Below the pieces are notes generated by a model. It was given only the letters and a program-made list of their open reading frames with translations. It did not search any database and was not told where the DNA came from. DNA of 64,000 nt from Mycobacteroides immunogenum (GTDB taxonomy: Bacteria > Actinomycetota > Actinomycetes > Mycobacteriales > Mycobacteriaceae): the NCBI RefSeq assembly GCF_001605725.1, contig NZ_CP011530.1, positions 3,968,001 to 4,032,000 of the forward strand, given 5' to 3'. Shown here one piece after another: positions 61,751-64,000 of the stretch. Position 1 is the stretch's first letter. Every line of letters starts with the position of its first letter. The translations under genes and the position numbers were made by a program.

Positions 61751-62890
61751 TCACACGTCGAGAACGCAATCGCCCGATGCCGCGGAAACACAGGTTTGGA
61801 TGCGCGTTCCCGGCTCGTACTCGGCCCCGGTGCGCAGGTCACGGGCGTGCCCCTCCACCAGCGACACCACGCAGGTCTGACAGATCCCCATCCGGCAGCC
61901 GAAGGGCATCTGCACCCCGGCCTCCTCCCCCGCCTCCATCAGCGAGGTCGCCGCGTCCGCGGCACGCTGCTTGTCGCTGCGCGCGAACGTGACCAGGCCA
62001 CCCTGCCCATGCGGCGCGGCGCGCGAGACCGCGAATCGCTCCAGGTGCAGCAGCTCGGAAAGACCGGCGTCGGCCCACGTCCGCTGCGCGTCGTCGAGCA
62101 TGCCTTCTGGCCCACAGGCCCAGGTTTGGCGTTGCGCCCAGTCCGGAACCTCAGATACCAGCGACGAGAGATCCAGTCGTCCTTGCGTTTTCGTGGTGCG
62201 CAGGCGGTAGTGATACGACGGGTGCGCCGCGGAGAACTCCGCCAACTCGGCGGCGAACATGACGTCGCGCTCGGTGGGCGCCGAGTGCAGATGCACCACA
62301 TCGGGCAGCGGCAGGCCTGCCGCCGCCGACCGCCGCACCAGGGTGCGCAGCATCGACATGATCGGGGTGATGCCACTGCCCGCGGTGAGGAACAGGATCG
62401 CGGGGGGCGCGGGATCGTCGAGCACGAAGTTGCCCTGCGGAGCGGCCAGCCGCACGATCGTGCCCGGCTCCAGGCCGTTGACCAGGTGCGTCGAGAGAAA
62501 TCCCTCGGGCATGGCCTTGACGGTGATGGTGATGGTGCGCCCCGAACCGCCGGCATGCACCGGCGCCGAGGTCAGTGAGTACGAACGCCAGCGCCACCGG
62601 CCATCGATGAGCACGCCGATGCCGACGTACTGACCGGGGTGGTAGTCGAAGTGGAAGCCCCAGCCCGGCTTGATCTCCAGGGTTGCGGAATCGCTCGTTT
62701 CCTTGCGCACGCTGACCACCCGGCCACGCAGCTCACGTGCCGACCACAGCGGGTTGGCCAGGCTCAGGTAATCGTCCGGCAGTAGCGGCGTGGTGATGCG
62801 GGAAGCCAAGCCGCGCAAGATGTTTACCGCCGCATGACGTGACTTGGGTGCGCCCGAGGCGGACGCGTCGAGCCAAGAAGCCAGTTTCAC
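61751..62890 (-). CDS. Ferredoxin/flavodoxin-type reductase partner of DesA3 (Rv3230c type)
   Basis: The product of about 379 residues has an FAD domain ([12 protein letters not shown]), an NAD(P) domain ([26 protein letters not shown]) and a C-terminal plant-type [2Fe-2S] domain with CRMGICQTC and a later Cys. It hands electrons from NADPH to DesA3. I prefer GTG 62890, behind GGAAGG; a GTG at 62926 would add 12 residues and place the operator almost on the start codon. It has its own operator. Confidence 0.9.
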   Translation of the reverse strand: MKLASWLDASASGAPKSRHAAVNILRGLASRITTPLLPDDYLSLANPLWSARELRGRVVSVRKETSDSATLEIKPGWGFHFDYHPGQYVGIGVLIDGRWRWRSYSLTSAPVHAGGSGRTITITVKAMPEGFLSTHLVNGLEPGTIVRLAAPQGNFVLDDPAPPAILFLTAGSGITPIMSMLRTLVRRSAAAGLPLPDVVHLHSAPTERDVMFAAELAEFSAAHPSYHYRLRTTKTQGRLDLSSLVSEVPDWAQRQTWACGPEGMLDDAQRTWADAGLSELLHLERFAVSRAAPHGQGGLVTFARSDKQRAADAATSLMEAGEEAGVQMPFGCRMGICQTCVVSLVEGHARDLRTGAEYEPGTRIQTCVSAASGDCVLDV

Positions 62891-62932
62891 AGCCGATGAC
62901 CTTCCATTGATGAAGGAGACGCTCACGGTGGC

Positions 62933-62956
62933 GCAACCTACGCTACCGTAGGTTAC
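62933..62956. promoter_or_regulatory. 24-bp operator in front of the desA3 partner reductase
   Basis: AACCTACG-CTAC-CGTAGGTT (62935-62954) is the core, flanked as in the desA3 site. A possible minus-strand -10 (TAGCGT) lies inside it, so binding would block transcription. Sharing of this site predicts that one regulator controls the desaturase and its electron donor. Confidence 0.75.
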
Positions 62957-62990
62957 TGGTCAGGAACAGGCCAATCGGCCACGTCCCCGC

Positions 62991-63497
62991 CTACAGCAGA
63001 TCGAGCAGGAACGGCAGTTCTTGCGTCGCGTACCAGGCCAGATCATGGTCTTGTGCGTCGCCGACCACCAGCTCGGCGTCCTCGTCCCCCAGGTCCGCGG
63101 CGTCGATCACCTCGGCCGCCCGCACTACATCCGACTCGGCCTGCGCCAGGTCGATGTGTGCAGCCACCACCGCGGATATCGGCACCGCACCCGCCAGGCG
63201 CACCACCGCGTCGTCCAGATCGGGGCGCAGCTTCGCCTCCTCGGCGTCGGCAACCAGCACTGCCCGCCGGGCGGGCAACCCGTCGTCACCGTCCTCGTTG
63301 GCCAGCAGCCGCAGCGAGGCCAGCGCGGCCTCGCGCATCGCCACCTCGGACAGCTCATCCTCATCGCCGGCGGAGTAGGCCTCGCGCAGCGCCGGCGTCA
63401 CGGCGAACGCGGTACCGTTCACCGGCCACAATTCTCCGTCGGCCACCAGACCGCGCAGCATCGACAGCGTCACCGGGATATACACCTGCATGGGCAT
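62991..63497 (-). CDS. Conserved hypothetical protein (Rv3231c type)
   Basis: The 168-residue protein is acidic (many Asp/Glu), with an N-terminal beta strand MPMQVYIPVTLSMLRGL and a body rich in Ala and Glu. No catalytic motif, signal or membrane helix is seen. Its ATG overlaps the stop of the upstream WS/DGAT gene by one base (TAATG), so the two are coupled. Function unknown. Confidence 0.8.
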   Translation of the reverse strand: MPMQVYIPVTLSMLRGLVADGELWPVNGTAFAVTPALREAYSAGDEDELSEVAMREAALASLRLLANEDGDDGLPARRAVLVADAEEAKLRPDLDDAVVRLAGAVPISAVVAAHIDLAQAESDVVRAAEVIDAADLGDEDAELVVGDAQDHDLAWYATQELPFLLDLL

Positions 63498-64000
63498 TAC
63501 TGCGCGGCCTCCAACAATTCATCGAGCGCCTCGGTGATCAGCACCGGGAGCATGTCGGCATCGGGCATCGCCTCACGGTCGGCGTTGATCCCGTAGTACA
63601 CGGCTCCGTTGTACGAAGTCAGCCCAATCGACAGCACCTGATTACGCAGGAGCGGAGGCACGGGATAGATCTCCGCCAGCCGTGCGCCACCCAAATACAT
63701 CGGGGCCTGCGGCCCAGGCACATTCGTAACCAGGAGGTTGAACAAGCGGTTCGGCAGTGTGCTCGCGACGCGGGCTGCCAACGCGTGCATGGTAGGCGGC
63801 ACGAAACCGGAGAGCGCCGCCATGTTCGGCACATCCACCAAACTGAATGCCGCGGAATGTGATTCAGTGGCATGAGCAATCTGGGACAGCCGCACCACGG
63901 TGTTGCCCTCGCCTACCGGAAGATCGACCAAGAACGGCGATACCTCGGTGGTCGCGGCACCCTCGCCGCCCACATCCAGGTCACCGTCCCGGTACACCGA
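63497..64000 (-). CDS. Wax ester synthase/diacylglycerol acyltransferase, C-terminal part
   Basis: The visible 167 residues are the C-terminal portion of a WS/DGAT-type acyltransferase (FNLLVTNVPGPQAPMYLGGARLAEIYPV, then SYNGAVYYGINADREAMPD). The start lies beyond the right edge, so the HHxxxDG catalytic motif is not visible. Members make triacylglycerol or wax esters from acyl-CoA. The likely counterpart is the Tgs3-type gene of Rv3233c/Rv3234c. Confidence 0.85.
   Translation of the reverse strand, partial: SVYRDGDLDVGGEGAATTEVSPFLVDLPVGEGNTVVRLSQIAHATESHSAAFSLVDVPNMAALSGFVPPTMHALAARVASTLPNRLFNLLVTNVPGPQAPMYLGGARLAEIYPVPPLLRNQVLSIGLTSYNGAVYYGINADREAMPDADMLPVLITEALDELLEAAQ

Overview
The window is high-GC actinobacterial DNA, and its gene order from end to end matches the Mycobacterium tuberculosis segment Rv3194c to about Rv3233c: lon-like PDZ protease, metalloprotease, ABC1 kinase, whiB7, uvrD2, mrx1, nudC, K+ channel, adnB/adnA, lipV, ATL, moeZ, rhlE, parA, entC, whiB1, pdtaS, TB7.3, rshA/sigH, aroA, rsgA, desA3, and a WS/DGAT. 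Gene content and protein sequences suggest a rapidly growing mycobacterium of the Mycobacteroides abscessus-chelonae type. That assignment is inference; no rRNA lies in the window. Rv numbers and family names come from memory of the families, not from a search.

Layout: 1-8.1 kb holds a Lon-like PDZ protease (cut by the left edge), a DCC thiol protein, a zinc-metalloprotease-like protein, an E1-like cyclodehydratase-domain protein and three tandem ABC1/UbiB-type kinases. 8.1-8.9 kb is whiB7 with a long leader containing an alanine-rich uORF and an attenuator-like hairpin. 8.9-21.9 kb is DNA repair and redox: dienelactone hydrolase, uvrD2, mycoredoxin, nudC, a K+ channel, the adnB/adnA nuclease-helicase, lipV and an alkyltransferase-like protein. 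21.9-28.2 kb is a nitrate/nitrite assimilation operon read leftward (narK-nirB-nirD-nnaR-cbiX), with two palindromes in front of narK. 28.4-33.7 kb returns to the core order (APH-like, moeZ, DUF3152, TetR, TB9.4, Rv3209-like). 34.2-36.5 kb is an accessory trio of type VII-secretion flavour (small helical protein, DUF3558 lipoprotein, glycine-rich helical-hairpin protein). 36.6-40.9 kb holds a hypothetical protein, a ferritin-like hydroxylase, rhlE and an Rv3212-like protein. 40.8-48.0 kb is an accessory island: a tightly packed five-gene operon (APC permease, gamma-glutamyl-polyamine-synthetase-like GS, LLM monooxygenase, SfnB-type flavoprotein, PuuD-type hydrolase), a divergent MetQ-like binding protein that lacks a signal peptide, and an orphan winged-helix regulator. 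48.1-64 kb is core again: parA, phosphatase, entC, GNAT, lipid kinase, whiB1, pdtaS, biotinyl protein, the tiny ribosomal protein bL37, rshA/sigH, ybaK, SRAP, aroA, rsgA, desA3 with its ferredoxin reductase, and the C-terminal part of a wax ester synthase/DGAT.

The most rewarding spots are these: the whiB7 leader; the triplicated ABC1 genes whose promoters were copied with them; the near-identical 24-bp operators in front of desA3 and its reductase; the palindromes ahead of narK; the amine/sulfur-like island with the signal-less MetQ homologue; and two very small genes (bL37 and a 33-residue membrane peptide). I saw no rRNA, tRNA, CRISPR array, insertion sequence or prophage.
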